Program-made: the position numbers and the translations under genes
In this document: positions 55,744 to 64,000 of the stretch, in pieces
Numbering within the stretch: position 1 is the first letter of the stretch
Layout: each line of letters starts with the position of its first letter
Source: Nocardia nova SH22a
GTDB taxonomy: Bacteria; Actinomycetota; Actinomycetes; Mycobacteriales; Mycobacteriaceae
Direction of reading: 5' to 3'
NCBI RefSeq assembly: GCF_000523235.1
Contig: NZ_CP006850.1
Coordinates: 3,348,001-3,412,000 of the forward strand
Length of the DNA: 64,000 nt
Notes under the pieces: generated by a model
Database searches by the model: none
Told to the model about the DNA's origin: nothing
The model's input: the letters and a program-made list of their open reading frames with translations, nothing else

Positions 55744-55872
55744 TCAGCAGCAGGACGACGAGCTCGACGAGGAGCAGCAAACCCAGCCCTGCGAGGCGCT
55801 CATGTCCGGGATCGAGACCGCCTCGTCGAAGTCGATCATCTCGATCTGGGAGAAGTCGATGAGGTCTTCCAT
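55744..55872 (-). CDS. Thiopeptide-like precursor peptide
   Basis: A 42-residue peptide. The acidic leader contains IDFDEAVSIPDMSA, in the style of thiopeptide leaders (acidic, DEAV-IP-M motif). The predicted core is SQGWVCCSSSSSSSCC: a Ser at position 1, Cys pairs at 6-7 and 15-16, and seven consecutive Ser at 8-14. Ser1 plus a later Ser would give the two dehydroalanines for a central pyridine. The ATG is eight bases after AAGGAG and two tandem TGA stops end the gene. The core boundary after MSA is inferred. Confidence 0.92.
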   Translation of the reverse strand: MEDLIDFSQIEMIDFDEAVSIPDMSASQGWVCCSSSSSSSCC

Positions 55873-55926
55873 TGTGGATTCTCCTTGGTGATTCTTGACG
55901 ACACCATTTTCGGTGCCGGGCGCCAA

Positions 55927-55954
55927 GCTATAGCGGTTTCGAGTTCATTGTCAA
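55927..55954 (-). promoter_or_regulatory. Promoter of the precursor gene
   Basis: On the minus strand a consensus TTGACA (55954-55949) and TATAGC (55932-55927) are separated by 16 bp. Transcription would begin near 55920, giving a leader of about 48 bases. This is the strongest sigma-70-like promoter I see in the window. Confidence 0.75.
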
Positions 55955-56101
55955 CACGAATTGTATTCGATTCGAGCGGAAAGTTATTCTCCCCGGAGCG
56001 GCGCCTCCGAAAGACTTTTTCGGAATAGATCCGGTCGACGTCGCTCCGATTGTTCGCGCCGGGAAAACAATGACCGGGAAGCGCCGCGACGGTCGCGTTT
56101 G

Positions 56102-56455
56102 TCAGGTGACGGCGCTCGTCGGGGATGTCTCCCGATATCGCGCTTTTGCTTCGGCGACGGTGAGTCGCGTGGTGCGCGCGGTTCCGGCGAAGCCCATATC
56201 CGAAATCTGGCGATGGGCGATATCGGCGGATATCACCCCGGCCGTGCGTGCGACCAATTCATCGAGATGGTCGCGATAGTCGTCGATCGGCCTCCGGCGA
56301 GGTTTGCGCGTAATGTCCGTTATGCCGTTATTTCGCAGTGTGACATAGCGAGCGACCGTGTGGTGATCGCACTCGGCCAGCCGCGCGGCGGCGCGATAGC
56401 TTCCGGTCCGGTCGTAGGCCGCGAGGATTCTGTTGATCTCACCGCGCGTCTTCAT
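56102..56455 (-). pseudogene. IS21-family istA transposase, N-terminal remnant
   Basis: The first 117 residues of an IS21 IstA protein: MKTRGEINRILAAYDRTGSY, ECDHHTVARYVTLRNNG (helix-turn-helix) and ISADIAHRQISDMGFAGTAR. Full-length proteins are 400-500 residues, so the DDE catalytic core and istB are lost. It lies just upstream of the RiPP precursor promoter and is a likely scar of the cluster's arrival or of a later insertion. Confidence 0.7.
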
Positions 56456-56763
56456 GCTGCGCCCCCGGCAATTCACAGCTCGTCCCCGTTCTCGTGCTCG
56501 AAGGCCGTTGCCCCCGGCACCCTTCCCCTGCGCAACCTTTCAAGGGTTCCCTCCCCGATGTCGTCACCGTCGCAGGCCCGAGCCCATCGACAGTTCACGA
56601 TGCTAATCCGCGGGGTCTGATCCGACAACGCCGATGCATGTCCGGTCAGGCGCCGAACGGTCACATTCCGGGGAGTTCTCCCGGCCTGAAACCTGCTGGC
56701 GCAGAAACTTTCCTGATGTCCGCCGCAGTTGCCACCCGAGCACGAAAGTGTCCGGAGTGGTTG
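56456..56763. other. 308-bp spacer without recognisable gene
   Basis: The short frames here have no ribosome sites or family features. One on the minus strand (CDGDDIGEGTLERLRRG) is not recognisable. It may be residual IS21-linked DNA. Confidence 0.4.
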
Positions 56764-57597
56764 TCACAACGGCGTCGCCTCGGGGGCCCGCGCCAGCACC
56801 GCGAGCTCACCGAACTGTCGCGCGAGTTGCGGATCCAGCTCGGAATCGGTGATCGCGCAGGTGATTTCGTCGATACCGGCCACCTTCGCGAGGGCGCGGC
56901 GGCCGAACTTGGAGCTGTCGGCCACCACGACGGCCGCGGCCGCCGCGGTGATCATCGCGCGTTTGAGCGGTACCTCCAGGGTGTTCATATTCGTGACCCC
57001 GGCGGTGGTGTCGACCGCGTCGGCGCCGAGAAAGGCCCAGTCCGCGGTGTAGCCGGACAGGAAGGCGATCGCGCGCTCGCCCACGAGGGTGAAGACCGAA
57101 CCCAGCACCTCGCCGCCGGTGACGAGCAGGCGGGTGCCCGGTGTTTCGGCGATCAGGGTGGCGATGCGCAGGTCGTTGGTGATCACCGTCAGATCCGTGT
57201 GATCGCGCAGGGCCCGGGCGACCTCGTAGGTGGTCGATCCGCTGTCGAGAATCACGGTGTCGCCGTTGCGAACCCGGCTCGCCGCCGCCGCGCCGATCGC
57301 CGCCTTCTCGGGCAGGCGTTCGCCCTCCTTCATGGTGTAGGGCAGTTTGGCGGTCGCGCCGGGGACCGGGCGCGCGCCACCGTGGGTCCGCTGCGCCTGA
57401 CCTGCCCGTTCGAGTGCGTCCAGGTCGCGGCGGATCGTGGACGTGTCGACGCCGAGTTCGTCGGCGAGCGCCTTGGCCTCGACGTAACCATCCGTGGCCA
57501 GCCTGTGCAGTATTTCGCGCCGTCGCGTGCTGGCGAGCAACTGTGCCTCCCGGGGGCCGGATCGAGCGTGGGTGGTGCTGTCGTGGGGTTTCCGCAT
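56764..57597 (-). CDS. DeoR-family sugar-phosphate-responsive regulator
   Basis: A 277-residue DeoR protein. The N-terminal winged helix is RREILHRLATDGYVEAKALA then LGVDTSTIRRDLDALERAGQ. The C-terminal ribose-5-phosphate-isomerase-like sensor has NGDTVILDSGSTTYEVARAL and FLGADAVDTTAGVTNMNTLE. Such repressors bind phosphorylated sugars. It is divergent from pgi-gnd and probably controls them through the palindrome in the spacer. Confidence 0.88.
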   Translation of the reverse strand: MRKPHDSTTHARSGPREAQLLASTRRREILHRLATDGYVEAKALADELGVDTSTIRRDLDALERAGQAQRTHGGARPVPGATAKLPYTMKEGERLPEKAAIGAAAASRVRNGDTVILDSGSTTYEVARALRDHTDLTVITNDLRIATLIAETPGTRLLVTGGEVLGSVFTLVGERAIAFLSGYTADWAFLGADAVDTTAGVTNMNTLEVPLKRAMITAAAAAVVVADSSKFGRRALAKVAGIDEITCAITDSELDPQLARQFGELAVLARAPEATPL

Positions 57598-57677
57598 CGT
57601 ACTTCGCGCGGTTTCGACAGGTATCGGGACGAGTATTGACTTGTTCGCGCATGAGAATGCATGATTTCGAGCATTGG

Positions 57678-57695
57678 TTGCGCGATTTCGCGCAA
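57678..57695. promoter_or_regulatory. Palindromic operator upstream of pgi
   Basis: TTGCGCGATTTCGCGCAA has perfect 8-bp arms around two bases, 20 bp before the pgi start. A half-site TTCGCGCA recurs around 57644. Good candidate for binding by the divergent DeoR protein. Confidence 0.65.
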
Positions 57696-57714
57696 ATCGG
57701 GATTCGAGGAGCCC

Positions 57715-59409
57715 ATGAATCGCACCGTGCAGCTGTCAGAGGATCAGGGCTCGCCGGGCCGGGACGACGACGCCGGTGGGCCGGCCGGATCGCCCGCCTG
57801 GCGCGAATTGCGCTCGCACAGCGAGGATGTGGCGTCGGTGTCGCTGGTCGACCTGTTCGCCGCCGATCCCCGGCGCGGGGCCGGGATGTCGGCCGAGTGC
57901 GACGGTGTGGTCCTCGACTATTCGAAGAACGCGGTCACCGATCGCACGCTGGAACTGCTGTTCCGCCTGGCCGACGAGCGCGGCCTGCGGGCGGGGATCG
58001 ATGCCATGTTCGCCGGTGAACGCATCAACACCACCGAGGATCGCGCGGTTCTGCACACCGCCCTGCGCGCTCCGGCGACGGCGTCGCGGACGCTGGACGG
58101 CGTGGATGTGGTTCCCGCCGTGCACGATGTGCTGAACCGGATGAGCGATTTCGCGGACGGAGTGCGTGCGGGCAGGTGGCGTGGTGCGACCGGCCGCCGG
58201 ATCCGGACGGTGGTCAACATCGGTATCGGCGGCTCCGATCTCGGGCCCGCGATGGTGTACCAGGCACTGGCCGACCCGGCGGATGCGCAGGTCGAGGCAC
58301 GATTCGTGTCGAATGTCGACGGCCACGACATATCCAGGGCGCTGGCCGATCTCGACGCCGAAACCACGCTGTTCGTCATCTCGTCGAAGACCTTCACCAC
58401 CGTGGAGACCCTCACCAATGCCCGGACCGCGCGCGACTGGCTGCTGGATCGGCTCGATGATCCGGGCGCGGTCGGCAGGCATTTCGTCGCGGTGTCGACC
58501 AACGCCGGTGAGGTGGCGGCGTTCGGCATCGATCCGTCGAACATGTTCGAGTTCTGGGACTGGGTCGGCGGCCGCTACTCGATGTGGTCGGCGATCGGGC
58601 TGTCTCTGATGATCGCCCTGGGCCCGGACCGGTTCCGGGAATTACTGTCCGGTGCGGACGCCGTCGACCACCACTTCCGCACCGCGCCGTTCGAGGAGAA
58701 TCTGCCCGTCCTCCTGGGCCTGCTGGGCGTGTGGCACCGCAACTTCCGCGGCGCACAGGCACATGCCGTGCTGCCCTACGACCAGCGGCTGAGTCTGCTG
58801 CCCGCCTATCTGCAGCAACTGGATATGGAGAGCAACGGAAAGTCCGTCGACCGGCACGGGCGGCGGCTCACCGTCGACACCGCGCCGATCGTGTGGGGTC
58901 AGCCGGGCACGAACGGGCAGCACGCCTTCTTCCAGATGCTGCACCAGGGCACGACTCCGACGCCGTGCGACTTCATCGGTGTCCTCGAACCCGGCCACGA
59001 TCACCGCGAACATCACGATCTGCTGATGGCGAATCTGTTCGCGCAGACCCGCGCGCTGGCCTTCGGCGATGTCGACGATCCGGGGGAGCGGCCCGCGCAT
59101 CGCTGGTTTCCGGGCAACCGGCCGAGCAATACGATCCTGCTGCCACGGCTGGACCCCGCCATGCTGGGCCGGTTGATCGCGCTCTACGAGCACAAGGTGT
59201 TCGTCCAGGGCTGGATCTGGGGTGTGAACTCGTTCGACCAGTGGGGCGTCGAACTCGGCAAGAAACTCGCGGGCCGCATCCACGACGAGATCGGATCCGA
59301 TCGGCAGCCCGATTTCGACAGCTCGACCGATGCCCTGATAATGCGTTACAGGTCGGCACGCCGATCGCATCCCGGCCCGTCCTCCGTTGACCGACCCGAA
59401 GAGAGATGA
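57715..59409 (+). CDS. pgi: Glucose-6-phosphate isomerase
   Basis: A 564-residue PGI, which interconverts glucose-6-phosphate and fructose-6-phosphate. Signatures are [20 protein letters not shown] [36 protein letters not shown] and [20 protein letters not shown]. The catalytic Glu and His of the family fall in these regions ([12 protein letters not shown]). The ATG follows GAGGAG. Its stop touches the gnd start, so the two form an operon linking glycolysis and the pentose phosphate pathway. Confidence 0.95.
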   Translation: MNRTVQLSEDQGSPGRDDDAGGPAGSPAWRELRSHSEDVASVSLVDLFAADPRRGAGMSAECDGVVLDYSKNAVTDRTLELLFRLADERGLRAGIDAMFAGERINTTEDRAVLHTALRAPATASRTLDGVDVVPAVHDVLNRMSDFADGVRAGRWRGATGRRIRTVVNIGIGGSDLGPAMVYQALADPADAQVEARFVSNVDGHDISRALADLDAETTLFVISSKTFTTVETLTNARTARDWLLDRLDDPGAVGRHFVAVSTNAGEVAAFGIDPSNMFEFWDWVGGRYSMWSAIGLSLMIALGPDRFRELLSGADAVDHHFRTAPFEENLPVLLGLLGVWHRNFRGAQAHAVLPYDQRLSLLPAYLQQLDMESNGKSVDRHGRRLTVDTAPIVWGQPGTNGQHAFFQMLHQGTTPTPCDFIGVLEPGHDHREHHDLLMANLFAQTRALAFGDVDDPGERPAHRWFPGNRPSNTILLPRLDPAMLGRLIALYEHKVFVQGWIWGVNSFDQWGVELGKKLAGRIHDEIGSDRQPDFDSSTDALIMRYRSARRSHPGPSSVDRPEER

Positions 59410-60855
59410 ATGATGACTTCCCGCAATGCAAGTGCTCAGATCGGCGTCACCGGGCTCGCGGTCATGGGCAGCAACATCGCCCGCAACTTCGCGCGCAACG
59501 GCTACACGGTCGCATTGCACAACCGCAGCGTCGCCAAGACCGACGCACTGCTGGAAGCGCACGGCGGCGACGGTGACTTCGTCCGCACCGAGACCATCGA
59601 GGAGTTCGTGGCCGCGCTGGAGAAGCCGCGTCGCGTGCTGATCATGGTGAAGGCCGGTGACGCCACCGACGCCGTGATCGAGGAACTGGCCGCGGCGATG
59701 GAACCCGGCGACATCATCATCGACGGCGGCAACGCCCTCTACACCGACACGATCCGCCGCGAGGCCGCCATGAAGGAGCGCGGACTGAACTTCGTCGGCG
59801 CCGGAATCTCCGGCGGTGAGGAGGGCGCGCTCAACGGCCCGGCCATCATGCCCGGCGGTCCCGAGGAGTCCTACGCCTCCCTGGGCCCCATGCTGGAGAA
59901 GATCGCCGCGCAGGTCGACGGCACACCGTGCTGCACCCACATCGGCCCGGACGGTTCCGGCCACTTCGTCAAGATGGTGCACAACGGCATCGAATACGCC
60001 GACATGCAGCTGATCGGTGAGGCGTACAACCTGTTCCGCCAGGCCCTGAACTTCGACGCCGGGCAGATCGCCGACGTGTTCACCGAGTGGAACTCCGGTG
60101 ATCTGGAGTCGTATCTGGTCGAGATCACCGCCGAGGTGCTGCGGCAGGTCGATGCCAAGACCGGTGAGCCGCTGGTCGACGTGATCGTGGACGCCGCCGA
60201 GCAGAAGGGGACCGGCCGCTGGACCGTCAAGTCCGCCCTCGATCTCGGCATCCCGGTCACCGGCATCGCCGAGGCCGTCTTCGCCCGCGCCCTGTCGGGC
60301 TCGCGCGCCCAGCGCAAGGCCGCACAGGGTCTCGCCTCCGGCACGCTGGCCGCCGCACCCACCGACGCGGCACAGTTCACCGAGGACATCCGCCGTGCCC
60401 TCTACGCCTCCAAGATCGTCGCCTACGCCCAGGGCTTCGACCAGATCGCCGCGGGCAGCGCCGAATACGACTGGAATCTGCGCCCCGGTGACCTGGCCAC
60501 CATCTGGCGCGGCGGCTGCATCATCCGCGCCCGCTTCCTCAACCGGATCAAGGAGGCCTACGAGCAGAACCCGGAGCTGCCGAGCCTGATCCTGGCCCCC
60601 TACTTCCGCGAGGCCATCGAACAGGCCATCGACAGCTGGCGCCGCGTGGTCTCCACCGCGACCCTGCTGGGCATCCCGGTCCCGGCCTTCTCCTCCTCGC
60701 TGTCCTACTACGACGCCCTGCGCGCCGAGCGCCTGCCCGCCGCCCTCACCCAGGCCCAGCGCGACTACTTCGGCGCTCACACCTACGAGCGCGTCGACGC
60801 CGACGGCAAGTACCACACCCTGTGGAGCGGCGACCGCAGCGAGATCCCGGCATAA
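59410..60855 (+). CDS. gnd: 6-phosphogluconate dehydrogenase, decarboxylating
   Basis: A 481-residue enzyme that oxidises 6-phosphogluconate to ribulose-5-phosphate with NADP. The N-terminal Rossmann motif is GLAVMGSNIARNFARNGYTV, the substrate-binding loop GAGISGGEEGALNGPAIMPG, and the catalytic Lys/His region GHFVKMVHNGIEYADMQLIG. The length is normal for the long form. It begins one codon after the pgi stop, with GAAGAGAG serving as ribosome site. Confidence 0.96.
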   Translation: MMTSRNASAQIGVTGLAVMGSNIARNFARNGYTVALHNRSVAKTDALLEAHGGDGDFVRTETIEEFVAALEKPRRVLIMVKAGDATDAVIEELAAAMEPGDIIIDGGNALYTDTIRREAAMKERGLNFVGAGISGGEEGALNGPAIMPGGPEESYASLGPMLEKIAAQVDGTPCCTHIGPDGSGHFVKMVHNGIEYADMQLIGEAYNLFRQALNFDAGQIADVFTEWNSGDLESYLVEITAEVLRQVDAKTGEPLVDVIVDAAEQKGTGRWTVKSALDLGIPVTGIAEAVFARALSGSRAQRKAAQGLASGTLAAAPTDAAQFTEDIRRALYASKIVAYAQGFDQIAAGSAEYDWNLRPGDLATIWRGGCIIRARFLNRIKEAYEQNPELPSLILAPYFREAIEQAIDSWRRVVSTATLLGIPVPAFSSSLSYYDALRAERLPAALTQAQRDYFGAHTYERVDADGKYHTLWSGDRSEIPA

Positions 60856-60873
60856 CGCACCGGCATCGCGGGA

Positions 60874-60905
60874 GCCGGGGCGCGCGCATACCGGGGCGCC
60901 CCGGC
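60874..60905 (+). terminator. GC-rich inverted repeat after gnd
   Basis: GCCGGGGC and GCCCCGGC lie 18 bp after the gnd stop and can pair across a 16-base loop. There is no U-tract; it is a possible terminator of pgi-gnd. Confidence 0.4.
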
Positions 60906-60989
60906 CCGGCGATCCGGGCGCGCACTTGCACGAGAGGCGTTGCGGCTGTAGGCGAGTGGGCGGCTGCCCGTCCCGACGCCCGTGGCGGT

Positions 60990-62309
60990 CTACTCGGTTC
61001 CGGTTGTCGGCGCCAGGTCGGCACGTGGAACCAATGACACCCGCCTGCCCGTGATTCGCAGACTGAGCCCGGCGGAGCGCGCGATGACGGCCCCGATGAG
61101 TGCCGCGGAGGCCGCGGAGACCGTACCGCAGGCGAACAGGCCGATCCGGGGCCCGAACTGCTCGGTGATCCAGCCCACGATGGGACCGCCGATCGGGGTG
61201 CCGCCGGTGAAGACCATCATGTACAGCGACATCACCCGGCCTCGCATGGCCGGATCGGTCGCCAGCTGCACCATCGAATTGCCGGAGGTGTTGAAGGTGA
61301 GCCCGAGCAGGCCCACCACCGTCAGCAGGGCGGCGAAGAGCCAGTAGTCCGGGGCGAAGGCGGTCACCGCCTCGAGGAGTCCGAAGCCGATGGCGGTGGC
61401 GACCAGCATCTGCAAGCGCACCCGCCCGCGGCGGCTGGCCAGCAGGGCTCCCGCGAGCGATCCCGCCGCCAGTGCGGTGTTGAGCAGTCCGTACTTCCCG
61501 GCGTCGACGTCGAAGACGTGATAGGCGAAACCCGATAGAACGGTCGGAAAGTTGTAACCGAACGTGCCGATGAACCCGACCATGACGATCGGCCAGAGCA
61601 GTTGCGGTTGGCCGCTCACATACCGAAGCCCCTCGCGCAGTTGACCTTTCCGCCGGACCAGCCGCGGCACCGGTCGCAGCTGCGACGTGCGCATGGCCAG
61701 CAGCCCGGCGATCACCGCGGCGAAGGAACAGGCGTTGATCACGAAGGCCCAGCCGGAGCCGACCGCGGCGATCAGCGCTCCGGCGACGGCCGGGCCGATC
61801 AGCCGGGCGGCCTGGAAGTTCGCGGAGTTCAGGCTGACGGCGTTGCGCAGCCGCTCGGTGCCGACGATCTCCGGGACGAACGACTGCCGGGTCGGGTTGT
61901 CGACCACGGTCACCATGCCCAGCAGCAGTGCCAGCAGGTACACGTGCCAGACCTCGACCGAGCCGGTGAGGGTGAGCACCGCGAGTATCGCGGCGAGCAC
62001 GCCCATCGCGGCCTGCGTGAGGATCAGCAGTCCGCGCTTGGGGAAGCGGTCGGCGATGACACCGCCGTAGAGACCGAACAGCAGCATCGGCAGGAACTGC
62101 ATGGCGGTGGTGATGCCGACGGCGAACGAGCTGCCGGTGAGACCTAGTACCAGCCAGTCCTGGGCGATCCGCTGCATCCAGGTGCCGGTATTGGACACCA
62201 CCTGACCGGCGAAGTAGTAGCGATAGTTCGGGACGGTGAGAGAGGAGAACATCCCGCCCGTACCGTGGGGATCGATAGCGGTGGAGTCGTCGGTGCGGAT
62301 CGCGGTCAA
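60990..62309 (-). CDS. Major-facilitator exporter, DHA3/EntS-like
   Basis: A 439-residue MFS protein with twelve predicted helices. The usual loop motif GGVIADRFPKRGLLILTQA follows helix 2, and the second half repeats it weakly at LLASRRGRVRLQMLVA. The start VPNYRYYFAGQVVSNTGTWM is typical of the DHA3 exporters such as EntS and macrolide pumps. The TTG at 62309 follows AGGAAAGG. The cargo is unknown; it is divergent from fadE. Confidence 0.85.
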   Translation of the reverse strand: MTAIRTDDSTAIDPHGTGGMFSSLTVPNYRYYFAGQVVSNTGTWMQRIAQDWLVLGLTGSSFAVGITTAMQFLPMLLFGLYGGVIADRFPKRGLLILTQAAMGVLAAILAVLTLTGSVEVWHVYLLALLLGMVTVVDNPTRQSFVPEIVGTERLRNAVSLNSANFQAARLIGPAVAGALIAAVGSGWAFVINACSFAAVIAGLLAMRTSQLRPVPRLVRRKGQLREGLRYVSGQPQLLWPIVMVGFIGTFGYNFPTVLSGFAYHVFDVDAGKYGLLNTALAAGSLAGALLASRRGRVRLQMLVATAIGFGLLEAVTAFAPDYWLFAALLTVVGLLGLTFNTSGNSMVQLATDPAMRGRVMSLYMMVFTGGTPIGGPIVGWITEQFGPRIGLFACGTVSAASAALIGAVIARSAGLSLRITGRRVSLVPRADLAPTTGTE

Positions 62310-62528
62310 AACTACCTTTCCTGCCTGTTCAGCTCCTTGTTCGGGGAAAGCGACGCTCGGTCGCTCCCGGATGGGCGCGGCGGGCGGCCGCGGGGCGGCG
62401 ACCGATCCATATGCTTAGCCTATCTAATTATGCGCCGCTGTTCGGCCGCGCGATCCGCTGGCACCTGTTCTAATCGACACTGCCCGGATCCGATCCGGGA
62501 CCGTATCGACGCGGAGCGGAGTGAGATC

Positions 62529-64000
62529 GTGCCCGTAGCCCTGACCGCCGATCAGACGGCGCTGGCGGCGGCCGTCGGCGGATTCGCCGACCGTCACCGC
62601 ACCCGCGAATACACCCGCGAGCACACCGATCGGCTCTCCGACGGTGAACTCCCCGCCTTCTGGGCGGATCTGGTCGCGCTCGGACTGCCCGGTGTGCATC
62701 TGCCCGAAGAGACGGGCGGACAGGGCGGAACGCTGGACGAGATCGCGGTGGTGCTCGCCGAATCCGGGCGGGCGCTGCTGCCCGGGCCGCTACTGCCGTC
62801 GGTGATCACGAGCACCGTCGTCGCCTCCGCGGAATCCGCCGAGGCGGCCGGTGATGTGTTGCGGGGGTTCGCCGCGGGCCGCACCGGCGCGACACTGGGC
62901 CCCGGACACGGTGTGCGGATCACCGCGACCGGGTTGAGCGGCGACACCGGCCCGGTACTGGGCGCCGCCTCGGCCGAGGTACTTCTCGTGGCCGCCTCCG
63001 ACGACGACGCGACGCGCTGGTTCCTGGTGGAACGTGCCGCGCCGGGTGTGCGGATCGAGGCCCGGGCCGGTTCGGATCTGGGGCGCGATGTCGCCGTCGT
63101 CCACCTGCACGAGGCCGCCGGAACCGAACTCACCGGCATCGACACCGGCTACGCCGAGGCGGTCGCCACCGCCTTCATGGCGGCCGAGGCCGCCGGGGTG
63201 ATCCGCTGGTGTTCGGACACCGCGACCGAATATGTGAAGGCCCGTAAGCAATTCGGGCGCCCCGTCGGCTCTTTTCAGGCCGTCCAGCACCGTGCCGCGC
63301 AATTGCTGATCGCCAGCGAGCTCGCCACCTCGGCGGCCTGGGACGCGGTGCGCGGTCTGGCCGACGATCCCGATCAGCGCACGCACGCGGTGGCCGGCGC
63401 CGCGATCGCGACCCTCGGCAACGCCGTGCACGCGGCCGTGGAATGTCTGTGCCTGCACGGCGCGATCGGCTTCACCTGGGAGCACGATCTGCATCTGTAC
63501 TGGCGGCGGGCGATATCGCTGGCCGGTCTCGGCGGCTGTGCGGAGGATTGGGAACGCCGCCTCGGAGAGGTCGCACTCGGTGGCCCGCGCAACTTCGCGG
63601 TGCCGCTGCCGGACACCGATTCGGCCTTCCGCGAATGGGTTTCGGAGATCCTGGATCGCGCCGCCGCACTGGACAACCCGAATCCCGGCAAGATCGGCGA
63701 CCACGACGCCACGAACACCGGCCCCCGCCGCACGCTGCTCGCCGATTCCGGCCTGGTGTCACCACCCATGCCCCGGCCGTGGGGTATCGAGGCCGGACCG
63801 CTGGAACAGCTGATCCTGCAGGACGAATACGACAGGCACGGAATCACCCAGCCCTCCATGGGAATCGGGCAGTGGGTGGTGCCGATCGTGCTGCAGCGCG
63901 GCACGCCCGCACAACTGGCCCGGCTGGCCGCCCCCGCGCTGCGCGGCGAGGAGATCTGGTGCCAGCTGATGAGCGAACCGGAGGCGGGCTCCGATGTCGC
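62529..64000 (+). CDS. Large two-domain acyl-CoA dehydrogenase (3' end outside window)
   Basis: The 490 visible codons run to the right edge. From GTG 62529 a first acyl-CoA dehydrogenase unit includes GLPGVHLPEETGGQGGTLDE, VKARKQFGRPVGSFQAVQHR and HGAIGFTWEHDLHLYWRRA. A second unit then starts about residue 355, with WCQLMSEPEAGSDVA at the edge. This tandem layout matches mycobacterial FadE proteins of about 710-730 residues (FadE6/FadE34 type). It is part of beta-oxidation, possibly of sterol side chains; the substrate is unknown. Confidence 0.88.
   Translation, partial: MPVALTADQTALAAAVGGFADRHRTREYTREHTDRLSDGELPAFWADLVALGLPGVHLPEETGGQGGTLDEIAVVLAESGRALLPGPLLPSVITSTVVASAESAEAAGDVLRGFAAGRTGATLGPGHGVRITATGLSGDTGPVLGAASAEVLLVAASDDDATRWFLVERAAPGVRIEARAGSDLGRDVAVVHLHEAAGTELTGIDTGYAEAVATAFMAAEAAGVIRWCSDTATEYVKARKQFGRPVGSFQAVQHRAAQLLIASELATSAAWDAVRGLADDPDQRTHAVAGAAIATLGNAVHAAVECLCLHGAIGFTWEHDLHLYWRRAISLAGLGGCAEDWERRLGEVALGGPRNFAVPLPDTDSAFREWVSEILDRAAALDNPNPGKIGDHDATNTGPRRTLLADSGLVSPPMPRPWGIEAGPLEQLILQDEYDRHGITQPSMGIGQWVVPIVLQRGTPAQLARLAAPALRGEEIWCQLMSEPEAGSDV

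Noticed and set aside
56473..56664. Small minus-strand frame as a second RiPP precursor
   Set aside because: No ribosome site, no leader-like acidic motif, and no Ser/Cys-rich core.
62409..62430. Iron box (IdeR site) between the MFS and fadE genes
   Set aside because: CTTAGCCTATCTAATT resembles the consensus but lacks one base in the centre and matches only one half well.
1..64000. tRNA genes, rRNA genes or CRISPR arrays
   Set aside because: No cloverleaf-like sequences, rRNA cores or regularly spaced repeats were seen by eye; a dedicated tRNA search was not possible.

Overview
The window is high-GC actinobacterial DNA, most likely from Nocardia or a close relative in the Mycobacteriales. 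The pointers are GTG/TTG starts, a CanA-type carbonic anhydrase, an Eis-type acetyltransferase, an Mce-type ATPase (Mkl), a GTP-dependent PEP carboxykinase, a DUF222/HNH protein and a two-domain acyl-CoA dehydrogenase. I saw no rRNA, tRNA, CRISPR array or complete mobile element.

0-10.3 kb is a sulfur-scavenging block. It holds a DszC/SfnB-like acyl-CoA-dehydrogenase-fold monooxygenase (cut by the left edge), two SsuD-like flavin monooxygenases, a divergent LysR regulator, a two-domain rhodanese, an FAD-linked oxidase and MetY. An Eis-type acetyltransferase and a monoglyceride-lipase-like hydrolase lie between them. Together they could desulfurise organosulfur compounds and feed sulfide into homocysteine.

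10.5-29 kb is mixed accessory and housekeeping DNA: an S66 peptidase homologue without an obvious serine, a phosphotransferase, a secreted beta-propeller, HAD and GFA proteins, and a TetR/flavin-oxidoreductase pair with twin operators. A decaying strip (17.6-21.9 kb) follows, with an nnrD pseudogene, a DUF222-HNH gene, a 5'-truncated acyl-CoA dehydrogenase and a copper-protein remnant. Then come a nucleotidyltransferase, a NUDIX hydrolase, a Baeyer-Villiger monooxygenase and an ExxR-less P450.

27.8-42 kb holds canA, a PIG-L deacetylase, ArsR-pckG-sulP, and a metI-metN operon whose metQ is broken in a head-to-head arrangement with a second broken metQ. HxlR and SnoaL-like genes, unknown proteins, a PucR-type regulator and an orphan mkl follow.

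43.4-55.9 kb is the most interesting region. It is a RiPP cluster of thiopeptide type, all on the minus strand. A 42-residue precursor (core SQGWVCCSSSSSSSCC) has its own promoter and is separated by a 12-bp-stem hairpin from a tightly overlapping operon. That operon encodes a possible divergent dehydratase-C or pyridine-synthase-like protein, a membrane protein, a LanB glutamylation enzyme, a RRE/ThiF-like partner, a YcaO cyclodehydratase ending in PHPFP, a SagB/McbC-like dehydrogenase, a thiopeptide-type LanB C-terminal-domain protein, a luciferase-like flavin enzyme and an ABC transporter. An IS21 istA remnant lies just upstream of the precursor.

56.7-64 kb is central metabolism: a DeoR regulator divergent from pgi-gnd (with a palindromic operator), a major-facilitator exporter, and a large acyl-CoA dehydrogenase cut by the right edge.
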